Positions 1 to 8,322 of a DNA stretch of 64,000 nucleotides are shown piece after piece. The stretch spans positions 30,498 through 94,497 of the forward strand of contig NZ_JAHQUY010000003.1 of the NCBI RefSeq assembly GCF_019052365.1, written 5' to 3'. The position numbers and the translations under genes are program-made. Each line of letters starts with the position of its first letter. Positions within the stretch are counted from its first letter, which is position 1. The notes below the pieces were generated by a model. It did no database searches. It saw nothing but the letters and a program-made list of their open reading frames with translations, and was not told the DNA's origin. Origin of the DNA: Leyella stercorea (GTDB lineage: Bacteria > Bacteroidota > Bacteroidia > Bacteroidales > Bacteroidaceae).

Positions 1-541
1 AGATGCTGTTGTTAACGTCTTCAGCCTTGCTGTCTGCCATGTCGGCAGCCTTCTTCAGAGTGCTGATAGCCTTGTCTACGTTGCCAGTCTGCGCGTAAGC
101 GTTAGCGAGTGCTGCAGTAGCTGTCGGGCTTACCATAGCGTCGCCCTTTGTAGAGAACTTCTCGAGGTATGTCACAGCCTCTGTGTACTTGCCGAGGTTG
201 TAGAAGCTAAGACCTGCGTAGAGTTTAGCGAGGTTTCCAGCGTCGGTGCTGCTGTAGTCGCTTGCGATCTTCACAAAACCAACGTAGCCTGCGCCGTCGC
301 CGTTGAGAGCCTTGTCAAACTGCTCTTCGTTAAAGTACTGCTCGCCCTTTGCGATAGCTGTGCTTGCCTTGTCCTCACGCGGACCAGCCACGAAAACGTT
401 GTAAAGGATAGCGCCTGCTACAACGAGCAGAACTACTACTACACCTGTGATTATCTGCTTCTTGAACTTCAAGAAGAAATCTTCCTTGTTGTTGGTCTTC
501 TCTACGTGAGAGTTAGCACCAAAATCAATTTTGTTTGTCAT
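1..541 (-). CDS. TPR-repeat membrane protein, 3' end outside window
   Basis: The gene reads leftward from an ATG at 541 and runs off the window after 180 codons, so only the N-terminal part is visible. It starts MTNKIDFGANSHVEKTNN, has one membrane helix at about residues 31-51 (IITGVVVVLLVVAGAIL), and then helical-hairpin repeats of TPR type such as the stretch around AKLYAGLSFYNLGKYTEAVT. It is therefore an inner-membrane anchored protein with a periplasmic TPR domain, probably a protein-protein interaction scaffold. A gene of this kind is a common divergent neighbour of recF in Bacteroidota, which is family knowledge rather than something seen here. A -7 box lies about 60 bp upstream. The precise function is unknown. 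Confidence 0.85.
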   Translation of the reverse strand, partial: MTNKIDFGANSHVEKTNNKEDFFLKFKKQIITGVVVVLLVVAGAILYNVFVAGPREDKASTAIAKGEQYFNEEQFDKALNGDGAGYVGFVKIASDYSSTDAGNLAKLYAGLSFYNLGKYTEAVTYLEKFSTKGDAMVSPTATAALANAYAQTGNVDKAISTLKKAADMADSKAEDVNNSI

Positions 542-601
542 TTGTTATTTTGTTTTTATTTTTATCGGTTTATAGTCTGCAATGTGACACATTGCGAGGA
601 G

Positions 602-609
602 CAAAATTA
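602..609 (-). promoter_or_regulatory. Bacteroidota -7 box for the TPR gene
   Basis: The minus strand reads TAATTTTG here, a match to the TAnnTTTG consensus, 61 bp before the ATG at 541. It sits in the divergent space opposite the recF promoter. Confidence 0.55.
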
Positions 610-673
610 CTGATTTTATCTCACATATTGAAATTTATTCCACCTTTTTTTCTTTTTTCAATAATAAATGGGG

Positions 674-681
674 TAACTTTG
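674..681 (+). promoter_or_regulatory. Bacteroidota -7 box for recF
   Basis: TAACTTTG matches TAnnTTTG and lies 68 bp before the recF start. A T-rich tract lies at the -33 distance. Confidence 0.6.
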
Positions 682-748
682 CAGTAATACAACGTGTTGT
701 TACAGTTATAACAGCGACCCGCAACGGGTCTACAGGGTATATAATTAC

Positions 749-1864
749 ATGATATTACGCAATTTATCCATACTCAATTTCAAGAATATTGGGGAGGCTT
801 CGCTTGAGTTCTCGCCCAAGCTCAACTGTTTTCTCGGCAGTAATGGCGAGGGCAAGACCAATCTGCTCGACGCCATCTACTACCTGTCGTTCTGCCGTAG
901 TGCGTTCAATCCTATCGACTCGCAGGTGATAAAGCACGACGCCGACTTTCTTATGCTCGACGCTGCGTATGCTACCGACGAGGACGAACCGGTGGCGGTC
1001 TACTGCGGCATGAAACGCGGACAGAAGAAGCAGCTGAAGCGCGACAAAAAGGCGTATAAGCGACTCTCGCAGCACATCGGACTCATTCCGCTTGTGTTCG
1101 TTTCGCCTGCCGACCAGACGCTCATCGCAGGCGGTAGCGAGGAACGGCGCCGACTGATGGATATCGTGATTTCGCAATACGACAACACGTATATCGATGC
1201 TCTCAACAGCTACACGAAGGCGCTACAGCAGCGCAACGCTTTGCTGAAGATGGAGCAGGAGCCCGACCCCGCATTGCTCGACATTTGGGAGCAGGAGATG
1301 GCGCGTCATGGCGAGACGATATTCCGTGCCCGCGAGGACTTCGTTGACAGACTCGTGCCTGTGTTCCAACGCATATACCAGCATGTGTCTGACTGTAAGG
1401 AAACGGTGTCGCTGAAGTATGTGTCGCATGCTCAGCGCGGTCCGCTGCTCGATGTCATTCAGCGCGACCGCTTCAAGGACCGTGCGGTGGGCTACTCGCT
1501 GCATGGCGTGCATCGCGACGACCTGGAGATGCTACTCGGCGACTATCAGATGAAGCGCGAAGGCTCGCAGGGACAGACAAAGACGTTTGTGCTGGCGTTG
1601 AAGCTGGCGCAGTTCGACTTCCTGCGCCGTACGGCGTCGCAGACAACACCGCTGCTGCTGCTCGACGATATCTTCGACAAGCTCGACTCACATCGTGTGG
1701 AGCAGATCGTAAAGCTCGTGTCGGGCGACGGATTCGGACAGATTTTCATTACCGACACCAACCGCGAGCATCTCGACCGCATTCTCGACAGTGTTAGCTA
1801 CGACTATAAGTTGTTCGATGTTAAGGGCGGCGAGATTGTTGCTCACCAACCTACTAATAAATAA
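749..1864 (+). CDS. recF: DNA replication/repair protein RecF
   Basis: RecF is an SMC-like ABC ATPase that binds gapped DNA at single-strand/double-strand junctions and, with RecO and RecR, loads RecA. The 371-residue length is usual for the family. The Walker A motif GSNGEGKT is at residues 30-37, the ABC signature region lies around GSQGQTKTFVLALKLAQ, and the Walker B/D-loop LLLLDDIFDKLD starts at residue 302. The next gene, a DUF721 protein, begins 6 bp after the stop, so the two are probably co-transcribed. This pairing is seen in many bacteria. The start chosen is the ATG giving the usual MxLxxLxLxNFxN opening. The assignment is firm. Confidence 0.97.
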   Translation: MILRNLSILNFKNIGEASLEFSPKLNCFLGSNGEGKTNLLDAIYYLSFCRSAFNPIDSQVIKHDADFLMLDAAYATDEDEPVAVYCGMKRGQKKQLKRDKKAYKRLSQHIGLIPLVFVSPADQTLIAGGSEERRRLMDIVISQYDNTYIDALNSYTKALQQRNALLKMEQEPDPALLDIWEQEMARHGETIFRAREDFVDRLVPVFQRIYQHVSDCKETVSLKYVSHAQRGPLLDVIQRDRFKDRAVGYSLHGVHRDDLEMLLGDYQMKREGSQGQTKTFVLALKLAQFDFLRRTASQTTPLLLLDDIFDKLDSHRVEQIVKLVSGDGFGQIFITDTNREHLDRILDSVSYDYKLFDVKGGEIVAHQPTNK

Positions 1865-1870
1865 ACGTGT

Positions 1871-2161
1871 ATGTTCAGACGTGACGTGCAGTCGATCAGC
1901 GACTTGCTTAATATGTATCTGCGACGCGAAGGACTGGAGACGCCTTTGCTGCAGCGACGCGCCATCGACGCTTGGGAAAAGGTTGTCGGCGCCGGCGTTG
2001 CGCGCTATACCGGCGAGAAGTTTATCAAGAACCAAACGCTGTTCGTGAAGATTCTCAGTCCGGCGCTGCGACAGGACCTTACGATGATGCGCACCCAATT
2101 GGTGAAGCGCATCAACGAGGCTGTGGGCAGCATGGTTATTGCCGACGTACGTATTTATTAA
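1871..2161 (+). CDS. DUF721 (DciA-like) protein
   Basis: This is a 96-residue protein of the DUF721 family, whose better-studied member DciA acts as a loader or partner of the replicative helicase DnaB. Visible family features are the opening helix (SISDLLNMYLRREGLETPLLQ), the W in AIDAWEKVVG, the segment FIKNQTLFVKILSPALRQDL and a final helix MRTQLVKRINEAVG. It lies directly behind recF, which fits a role in DNA replication or repair. It converges with menD with only 12 bp between the stop codons and no terminator hairpin, so the two transcripts may overlap. The family call is good; the helicase-loader role is inferred from the family. Confidence 0.85.
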   Translation: MFRRDVQSISDLLNMYLRREGLETPLLQRRAIDAWEKVVGAGVARYTGEKFIKNQTLFVKILSPALRQDLTMMRTQLVKRINEAVGSMVIADVRIY

Positions 2162-2173
2162 TAAAGACTGTTA

Positions 2174-3922
2174 TTAGGTGCACCCCCTGAAGTATTTGCT
2201 GAGCGTTTCTGCGTCAGTATCTGCATCCGTAAATACTTCGAGAAGCATGGGGCGATTGCCCTTGTGTGTTAGAAGTTCGCTTATTCCGCGTTTCATTTCT
2301 TCGGCGTTGTGCGCCGAGATGTATTCCACATTGTTCTGCGCGCAGATGCCTTGCGCCGTTGTCGTGTGGCTTGCGCCTACGAAGGTGTCAGCCACCGGAC
2401 TCTTGTGCAGGTTGGGCAGCTGCTTGAAGATGCCGCCGCACGAGTTGTTGAGCAGCAGGATGCGCAGATTGCCGCCTACGCAACTGTTCCATAGCGCGTT
2501 CTGGTCGTAGAAGAAGCTAAGGTCGCCGATGATGCAGACGTTCAAATCCTTGTTAGATACGGCGAAACCGGCTGCTGTAGATAGCGATCCTTCGATGCCG
2601 TTCACACCGCGGTTGCACCAGACATAATGTTTGGCGTAGATGCAGCCGAGACGTACGGCGGTGCTGTTGGCGTAGTGGGTGTTGATGCGCACGGATGCAC
2701 TTTCTATCTGTTGCTCCAGGCATCTCACAGCAGCCATCTGCGAGTATTCGGGCTCGTATTTTTCGGCATGGTCTGCCCACTTTTCGAGCAGACCTCTCCA
2801 ATCGTTCCAGTATTTCTTACGGCTTTCTTCGTTGCGCCATGCGGCTTCGTTATCGGCGTAGCGGTCGCTGTGTGTATAAATATCGCAGAGCGCAGGCATG
2901 AGCAGCTTTAGGTCGGCGTTGCTGCATGTCACGATGTATCGCAACGACATCAGCGGGTCGCACGCATTCAGCGGGTCTGCCGTAACAAGACACGACGGTG
3001 CCTGTGTCTGTCGCAGCCAGCGTCGCGTAGCCTTACTCACCAAGGTGTCGCCGATGTATATAATGTAGTCGGGGGCGTAGCGACTTGCGTCGTCGCACTC
3101 GCCGTCTTGCTGTTCGGGGTGGGTTGTCAAGCGTCTGACAGCCTCGTCGAAGTGAATGGTTTCGCTGCTGCTGTTAGACAGAGGTTCGGCGAAAACCACA
3201 AAGTGTTTGGCAAGTTCGCCGATGTCGAAAGGCGAACTTCCGAAGCCGTCGGCAGCCGTCTGTCCGACCACGATAAGTGGGCGCTTCGCCTTGAAGAGTT
3301 CCTGCTGCAGAGCCTCTATTGTGGCGTCGGTGAGAGTAACGTCGCTGTCGAGCATACGGAAGCGGCGTTCCTGCGGCAGTTCGGCAACGTCGAACGTGAA
3401 GAGCGGTTCGGTTATGGGCACGTTGATGAGCACTGGAGCCGGCTGGCGGAAAGTGGCAGCGTGCATCGCTTCGTTCACAAGACGGTTGCAATACCAGCGC
3501 TCCTCTTCGTTTCGAGGCTCGGGCAGCGACACGCTGCGGCGCACAAACCGATTTAGAGCGTCGGGTTGCGGCAGCGTCTGACCGTCGAGTTGGTCAATCC
3601 ATTGCTGCGGTCGGTCGGCAGCTATGACGATGAGCGGCACATGCTGGTAGTAAGCCTCTGCCACAGCCGGAGCCGTGTTGAGCAGAGCCGAACCCGACGT
3701 GACGCATACCACTGTAGGACGCTTCGTGCAGAGAGCCATGCCCATAGCGTAGAACGCCGCAGAGCGCTCGTCGGTGATAGGGTGGCAGTTTATTGTACCA
3801 CATTCATTGAGGTTATGCACGATGGCAGCATTGCGACTGCCCGGACAAACCACAGCGTCTGTCACTCCCCATTCGATGAGCAGCGATGTCAGTATGTTTA
3901 TGTTTTCCTTGTTGCTGTACAT
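2174..3922 (-). CDS. menD: SEPHCHC synthase MenD (menaquinone)
   Basis: MenD is the thiamine-diphosphate enzyme that joins 2-oxoglutarate to isochorismate to form SEPHCHC, the first committed step of menaquinone synthesis. The 582-residue protein shows the N-terminal VCPGSRNAAI motif, the central transhydrogenase-like domain and the C-terminal ThDP/Mg site beginning GDLSFFYDQNALWN. It lies 29 bp downstream of menF, whose product isochorismate is its substrate, so the two form one operon. No menB, menC or menE follows, so those genes are elsewhere. The last four codons and the stop (RGCT-stop) overlap a half copy of the palindromic repeat found elsewhere in the window, which suggests the natural C-terminus was altered by a repeat. 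Confidence 0.96.
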   Translation of the reverse strand: MYSNKENINILTSLLIEWGVTDAVVCPGSRNAAIVHNLNECGTINCHPITDERSAAFYAMGMALCTKRPTVVCVTSGSALLNTAPAVAEAYYQHVPLIVIAADRPQQWIDQLDGQTLPQPDALNRFVRRSVSLPEPRNEEERWYCNRLVNEAMHAATFRQPAPVLINVPITEPLFTFDVAELPQERRFRMLDSDVTLTDATIEALQQELFKAKRPLIVVGQTAADGFGSSPFDIGELAKHFVVFAEPLSNSSSETIHFDEAVRRLTTHPEQQDGECDDASRYAPDYIIYIGDTLVSKATRRWLRQTQAPSCLVTADPLNACDPLMSLRYIVTCSNADLKLLMPALCDIYTHSDRYADNEAAWRNEESRKKYWNDWRGLLEKWADHAEKYEPEYSQMAAVRCLEQQIESASVRINTHYANSTAVRLGCIYAKHYVWCNRGVNGIEGSLSTAAGFAVSNKDLNVCIIGDLSFFYDQNALWNSCVGGNLRILLLNNSCGGIFKQLPNLHKSPVADTFVGASHTTTAQGICAQNNVEYISAHNAEEMKRGISELLTHKGNRPMLLEVFTDADTDAETLSKYFRGCT

Positions 3923-3951
3923 TTTTTCTATGATTGTCTCACGTGCGATGC

Positions 3952-5061
3952 TTATTTATGCTTGAACAGTTGTCGCATAGTGTTCATCTTAGCCTCTGTT
4001 TCCTCCCACTCCGACTGACACTCGCTGTCCTTAAGCAGTCCGCCGCCGGCGTAAAGTCGGTAAGCGACGCTCTCCGTGCCTCCTTCTATCTGCATGCAGC
4101 GCAGCGTTACGAAGAGTCGGGTGTCGCCTGTGGGGTCGATAAGTCCGGTGAAGCCGCTGTAGTAGCTGCGTTCTCCCGACTCGTTCTGCAGGATGAAGTC
4201 GCGTGTTGCAGCCTTCGGCATACCGCATACCGCCGGAGTAGGGTGCAAAGCGTTGATGAGATCGCCGAGATGTTCCGAGTTGTTGAGGCTGAAACGAATG
4301 TCGGAGCGCAGATGAACGAGGTCGCCGGCACGCACGGTGTAGGGTCCGTCTACGGAGAAATCGTCGCTGAACTGCTCCACACACTCCGTGAGGTACGTCT
4401 CAACGCAGCGTTGTTCCTTAATGTTTTTCGTGCTCCAGTGAATATCGTCCTTTCCTATAGCGCCACCTTCCACGTCGAAGTCGAGGTTTGCGCCGCTCAG
4501 ACGCATCGTTCCGGCGAGTGCCATCGTGTGCATTGCTCCGTCGGTGCCGCCGATTAGCGTCTCTGGTGTGGCGATAATCCATGTTCCGCTACGCTCGGTT
4601 GAGAACAGCGTGACGAACATGCGCGGATATCTACGGCAGGCGCGTGCAAAGAGCGTGAGCGGCGAAATCTGCTCCGTCGCTGTGAGTCGCGCGCTGCGTG
4701 CAAGCACAATCTTCTGGAAGGCGCCTGCGGAAAGCTGCCCGTGATAATTGTGGAAGTCGACGGCGTAACGCTCGCGCTCCTCCTCGTAATCGGCGTCAAT
4801 GAGCATCGCAGACACGTCGCTGTCGGCGTTCAGCATCGCTTGGTCTGAACACGAATCCGTTTTCTCCGAGCATAGCTCCACTTCCTCCCAATCCGTCGGC
4901 ATCAGGAGTATGGGGCAATCTGCCGATGGTGCGAACGGAGCGATTACGAAGCCGCGCCGTCCGTTCAGTTCGGCGAGCGAAGCAATCTCTTCGGGTTCGG
5001 TTGTGAGTCGGTTGCGGAATATGTGCGTAGAGTGTGGCAGTCGGAAATATACGTAGCTCAT
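3952..5061 (-). CDS. menF: isochorismate synthase MenF
   Basis: The product belongs to the chorismate-utilising enzyme family and should convert chorismate to isochorismate for menaquinone synthesis. The 369-residue protein has the weakly conserved N-terminal half usual for MenF/EntC and the conserved C-terminal core: LHPTPAVCGMPKA, SGFTGLID, LFVTLRCMQIE and YAGGGLLKDSECQSEWEETE, which holds the metal-binding acidic residues. Its start at 5061 follows the stop of the upstream thioesterase gene by one base, and menD follows, so the order thioesterase-menF-menD is a tight operon. Anthranilate or salicylate synthase is unlikely because of the menD neighbour. There is no sign of siderophore genes nearby. 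Confidence 0.95.
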   Translation of the reverse strand: MSYVYFRLPHSTHIFRNRLTTEPEEIASLAELNGRRGFVIAPFAPSADCPILLMPTDWEEVELCSEKTDSCSDQAMLNADSDVSAMLIDADYEEERERYAVDFHNYHGQLSAGAFQKIVLARSARLTATEQISPLTLFARACRRYPRMFVTLFSTERSGTWIIATPETLIGGTDGAMHTMALAGTMRLSGANLDFDVEGGAIGKDDIHWSTKNIKEQRCVETYLTECVEQFSDDFSVDGPYTVRAGDLVHLRSDIRFSLNNSEHLGDLINALHPTPAVCGMPKAATRDFILQNESGERSYYSGFTGLIDPTGDTRLFVTLRCMQIEGGTESVAYRLYAGGGLLKDSECQSEWEETEAKMNTMRQLFKHK

Positions 5062-5062
5062 T

Positions 5063-5476
5063 CTATTTCGGTTTGTTCATCACAAAGTTGGTCACTTCTA
5101 CCGACGAAATCAAGTCGCCAGCCTCGTTGCGTATGTCCACATGCCACTGGTGCAGCGTTTTTCCTTTGTGCAGAATGTGCGCTGTAGCGGTCACGGTGTC
5201 GCCGTCGAGCACCGCCTTCACGTGACTGCCGCTCACGTTGATGCCCACACATATATTGTTCGGACAGAGAGCGAGCGAGCCTACGCCAGCCAGGTTCTCG
5301 GCAAGTGCGAGCGATGCGCCGCCACTGAGGAATCCGAAAATCTGACGATTGCGCTCGTCTACCTTCATGCGAGCCTGACATGTGTCGGGGTCGGGCGTAG
5401 AGATAAACTCCATGCCGAGTGTGTTAGAGAGTCCGTCGCGCTTCAAGAGCACTTCCTTTATCTTGTCTATATTCAT
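5063..5476 (-). CDS. hotdog-fold thioesterase, likely DHNA-CoA thioesterase
   Basis: This 137-residue protein belongs to the PaaI/YdiI hotdog-fold thioesterase family. The segment GFLSGGASLALAENLAG corresponds to the family active-site helix, with Glu60 in the position of the catalytic acid, and the C-terminal strand is HQWHVDIRNEAGDLI. Placed directly before menF and menD, it most likely hydrolyses 1,4-dihydroxy-2-naphthoyl-CoA (the MenI step). That assignment rests on family and context; a general acyl-CoA thioesterase role is possible. The 144 bp upstream, up to aroB, contain no recognisable TAnnTTTG box, so the gene may be transcribed from further upstream through aroB. Confidence 0.85.
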   Translation of the reverse strand: MNIDKIKEVLLKRDGLSNTLGMEFISTPDPDTCQARMKVDERNRQIFGFLSGGASLALAENLAGVGSLALCPNNICVGINVSGSHVKAVLDGDTVTATAHILHKGKTLHQWHVDIRNEAGDLISSVEVTNFVMNKPK

Positions 5477-5620
5477 AATATCAAGTATTAAGTAGTCGTA
5501 GAGAAACGTTTTTCTCCTTTATATTATTGTTATGTTCCGAGTATTCTCCGTTATGTTTAGGATAAAATCCTGTTCGGTAAATTATTAATTCCTGTTGAAT
5601 CCCTGCTGCTCAGCCTTCTG

Positions 5621-6748
5621 TCAATAGCCCTCTCTGATGAAGTCGAGCGCTTCACATATCTCCTCGTCGGTGGCAGTCTGGTTGATGCGTATGTCGCCGA
5701 TGTTGTGGAGCAGGGTGAAGTTGATTACGCCCGCCGTGTTCTTCTTGTCGTGGCGCATGAGGTCGAGCAGAGTGGGGTAGTCGTTGCACGTGAACTCCGT
5801 CTGAGCGTAGTTCTCGCGTATGAAGCGTGTCGTCTGATGCAGCCTTTCGGTGGGGAAGCCAGCTTTGCGTGCACTCATATACAACTCGCCAATCAAGCCG
5901 AAGGCTACAGCATAGCCATGCAGCAACGGTCTGTTCCCCAGTGCGCTTGAGATAGCTGTGCCCCCTGTGGTTTGATTGATTGGTGCAGTTGAGACAACTG
6001 CACCCCCTGCTTGTTGTAGAGCGAACTCCTCCAGCGCATGACCGATAGTATGACCGAAGTTGAGCGCCTTGCGTATGCCGTGCTCGTGAGGGTCTTCCGC
6101 CACGATGCGCTCCTTCACGGCGATAGACTCAGCCACCATGCGCTGCAGTTCGGCGAGGTCGGGCTGCGAGAGGTCGAAGTTGACGTGCTCAGCCCACATG
6201 CGTTCGTCGCTGATGAGCGCATGCTTCAGCATCTCGGCGTAGCCCGAACAGAGGTTCTCGGCGTCGAGCGTGTCGAGAAAGCTGGTGTTTATGATGACGA
6301 AGCGTGCGTCGGCGAACGCTCCTATCTCGTTCTTCAGTCCGCCGAAGTTGATGCCCGTCTTGCCTCCCACCGCCGCGTCTACCATAGCGAGCAGCGTCGT
6401 GGGTATGTTTATGAAGTTGATGCCGCGCTTGAACGTGGCGGCAGCGAATCCGCCGAGGTCGGTTATCATGCCGCCGCCGAGGTTTATGAGCAGTGAGTGG
6501 CGTGTTGCGCCGCCCTGCTGCAGCGCTGTCCACACGTCGCCGAGCGCGGAGAGCGTCTTATGCTGGTCGCCGTGAGGAATGGTGATGGGCACGGCATCGT
6601 ACTGCGCAAGCAGCGCCGCCACTTTCGGCAGGCAGCACTCGTGCGTAGTGTCGTCGGTGAGCACAAAGACGCGGTCGTGCTCCGACTCGGCGATGGCTGT
6701 CGCCAAGTCGTGCTCTATGTCGTTTGAAATGATAATCTGTTGTTGCAT
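5621..6748 (-). CDS. aroB: 3-dehydroquinate synthase AroB with in-frame repeat insertion
   Basis: AroB converts DAHP to 3-dehydroquinate in the shikimate pathway, using NAD and a divalent metal. The 375-residue protein shows the glycine-rich NAD region (LINLGGGMITDLGGFAAATF), PTTLLAMVDAAVGGKTGIN, and metal-site motifs NFGHTIGHALEE (His233, His237) and LLHGYAVAFG (His277). It is about 25 residues longer than usual. The extra residues, about 247-271, read as two similar peptides (AGGAVVSTAP and GGTAISSALG) and are encoded by two copies of the palindromic repeat that also lies between genes elsewhere in the window. The insertion falls between the metal-ligand histidines. The gene is intact in frame and follows the DUF4230 gene by 8 bp, so it is probably expressed. 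Confidence 0.95.
   Translation of the reverse strand: MQQQIIISNDIEHDLATAIAESEHDRVFVLTDDTTHECCLPKVAALLAQYDAVPITIPHGDQHKTLSALGDVWTALQQGGATRHSLLINLGGGMITDLGGFAAATFKRGINFINIPTTLLAMVDAAVGGKTGINFGGLKNEIGAFADARFVIINTSFLDTLDAENLCSGYAEMLKHALISDERMWAEHVNFDLSQPDLAELQRMVAESIAVKERIVAEDPHEHGIRKALNFGHTIGHALEEFALQQAGGAVVSTAPINQTTGGTAISSALGNRPLLHGYAVAFGLIGELYMSARKAGFPTERLHQTTRFIRENYAQTEFTCNDYPTLLDLMRHDKKNTAGVINFTLLHNIGDIRINQTATDEEICEALDFIREGY
5941..6010. repeat. two copies of the palindromic repeat inside aroB
   Basis: The right copy, at 5982-6009, has arms GGTGCAGTTG and CAACTGCACC followed by CCCTG, identical to a copy near 15910-15936. The left copy, at about 5941-5967, is a degraded version ending GCTGTGCCCCCTG. 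On the minus strand both are read in frame without stops, giving the two related peptides in AroB. Confidence 0.9.
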
Positions 6749-6756
6749 ATCTCTCT

Positions 6757-7437
6757 TTAGAATTCCACGCGTGTCTTTTCAAAGCCCAGCGAGTGGAGCA
6801 GCTGTTCGAACTGCTCCTTGGCGTTCTCGCGCGCTTTTCGGTAGTTCTTCTCGGTGAGGCAGCGGCGGCGCATCTTCTCCGCAGCGCGGTAGTACATAGC
6901 CTGTCGGTCGGCGTGAGTCCACTTTCCCGACGCTATGAACGAGCGTGTGCGCGCCTCGTCGATGAAGTTGTCGTCGAGCAGCTTCACAGGCGGCAACTTA
7001 GCCACGAGCGTATCGCCCGACATGGCGAGCCATCCCTCGCGCGTCTCCTTCAGGTTGAAGCCGATGCGCAACGTTCCGTAGTAGATGCGCACCAGTTCGC
7101 TCTTCGAGAACACGCCGCGTCGCAGCGTGTCTACCATCTCCTCGTCGTCAATCTCGAGGAACGACCACTCGCCGATTTGCTCTATCGAGCGTATCAGCGT
7201 GGGCGTGATGTCTATCTTCTCGTTCTTCGTTATCTCGGGCAGCGTGGTGTTGTTGTTCGTGAGTCCTTTCTTCACGCCTACAATCAGCTTCACGGCGATA
7301 ATCACCACTATCAGCACGAGCGCCAGCTTCAGCCAAACGCCCGCAGGCACCTTTTTGAGTGCAGCCATTACGCTGCGTCCTATCTTTTCGAGCTTCGGCA
7401 TATCCTGCTTCTCTCGGTTCTGTTTGTTCGTCTCCAT
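6757..7437 (-). CDS. DUF4230 membrane protein
   Basis: This 226-residue protein has a basic cytoplasmic N-terminus, one membrane helix at about residues 34-54 (VWLKLALVLIVVIIAVKLIV) and a DUF4230 domain in the periplasm or outside. Conserved-looking elements are TLIRSIEQIGEWSFLEIDDEE and a central strand region with KLPPVKLLDD. The function of DUF4230 proteins is unknown. It lies between a second DUF4230 gene (44 bp upstream) and aroB (8 bp downstream) in one leftward unit. A start at the internal Met13 (MPKLEKIGRSV) is possible. The pairing of a membrane-anchored and a lipoprotein DUF4230 suggests two parts of one envelope function, which is inference. Confidence 0.8.
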   Translation of the reverse strand: METNKQNREKQDMPKLEKIGRSVMAALKKVPAGVWLKLALVLIVVIIAVKLIVGVKKGLTNNNTTLPEITKNEKIDITPTLIRSIEQIGEWSFLEIDDEEMVDTLRRGVFSKSELVRIYYGTLRIGFNLKETREGWLAMSGDTLVAKLPPVKLLDDNFIDEARTRSFIASGKWTHADRQAMYYRAAEKMRRRCLTEKNYRKARENAKEQFEQLLHSLGFEKTRVEF

Positions 7438-7481
7438 ACTTTTGCCTTTTAAAGAGTTGAGTAATGTGTTGCGTTGTCAGC

Positions 7482-8195
7482 CTATCGGCGTGTGGCGTTG
7501 CCCTTGTTCTCTACAGAACTTGAGCTGATGATGCCCTCTACATCCGCAGGCGTGAATTTCTTGCGGAACGAGATGGTGATGTTCTGCGGCTTGTAGCCCA
7601 GCTGTCTGAGAATGGGCACAATGGCGTTGGCGGCACTCTGGCGCGCACGCTCCGTGATGTCGCTGTTGGCAATGTCGTGGATGATCACCTCGCGGCCCTG
7701 CATCTCGTAGCTTTGCAGCTCCTCCTCGCTAAAGTTACTGCGCATGAGCGCCACATATTCCTTAATCTCGTTGTGGTCGATGCGCGACGAGGTGAGCACG
7801 ATGCGCGGGTCGGGCAGAATAAGCTCGATGTGCGTAGAGTCGCGGCGCACGTTGTCGGCGGAGAACTCGGTGAAGTCGACGTAAGCCTTCAGCGTGGCCT
7901 CCATCGGTATAGCCACCTTGCGCTGTCCGAGCGGCAACGTTATGTTGTACTTCTTGCTGAAGAGCTTGCCCTTCAGCTTTATATCGTCGTCGTGCGTCAC
8001 AATTTTGTGCACCTGATACTCCGTGGTGTACAGACGCGAGCACTTCTGTATCTGCATCACGAGCGTAGCGGTCGTGTCTATGCGCTCCACCTGCTCGGTC
8101 GGCTTCACCGGCTCTGGCGTCTTCGGCTGCTTCTTTCCGCACGAAACCATCATTGCGGCGGCAGTCATGCAAAATATAAACAATAACTTTCTCAT
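7482..8195 (-). CDS. DUF4230 lipoprotein
   Basis: The 237-residue product starts with a lipoprotein signal (MRKLLFIFCMTAAAMMVSC, lipid-anchored Cys19) followed by a proline- and lysine-rich spacer and a DUF4230 domain. The pattern LVMQIQKCSRLYTTEYQVHKIV parallels the start of that domain in the neighbouring gene, and LPDPRIVLTSSRIDHNEIKEY is typical of the family core. It is the first gene of the leftward cluster that continues into the second DUF4230 gene and aroB, and a -7 box lies 52 bp upstream. No biochemical role is known for the family. Confidence 0.8.
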   Translation of the reverse strand: MRKLLFIFCMTAAAMMVSCGKKQPKTPEPVKPTEQVERIDTTATLVMQIQKCSRLYTTEYQVHKIVTHDDDIKLKGKLFSKKYNITLPLGQRKVAIPMEATLKAYVDFTEFSADNVRRDSTHIELILPDPRIVLTSSRIDHNEIKEYVALMRSNFSEEELQSYEMQGREVIIHDIANSDITERARQSAANAIVPILRQLGYKPQNITISFRKKFTPADVEGIISSSSVENKGNATRR

Positions 8196-8247
8196 GTCGA
8201 TTCTGGTTTAAATACAGTTCACATTCCGTTTAATTTCTGTTTATTTG

Positions 8248-8255
8248 CAAAAGTA
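8248..8255 (-). promoter_or_regulatory. -7 box for the DUF4230-aroB unit
   Basis: The minus strand reads TACTTTTG, matching TAnnTTTG, 52 bp before the lipoprotein ATG at 8195. A TTG lies about 20 bp further upstream at the -33 position. Confidence 0.6.
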
Positions 8256-8309
8256 CGTTTTTTATTTGAATGTGCAAGCGTATTTTATATGTATGTGGAA
8301 TATTTTTTA

Positions 8310-8317
8310 TACCTTTG
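8310..8317 (+). promoter_or_regulatory. -7 box almost touching a start codon
   Basis: TACCTTTG matches TAnnTTTG but ends only 5 bp before the ATG at 8323. If it is real, the transcript would begin at or within the start codon and be leaderless. No good TTTG is seen at the -33 distance. Confidence 0.4.
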
Positions 8318-8322
8318 CTCGC

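Noticed and set aside
8245..8322. Upstream start for the lipoprotein at 8323
   Set aside because: It would place 26 residues before the lipoprotein signal and lies before the -7 box.
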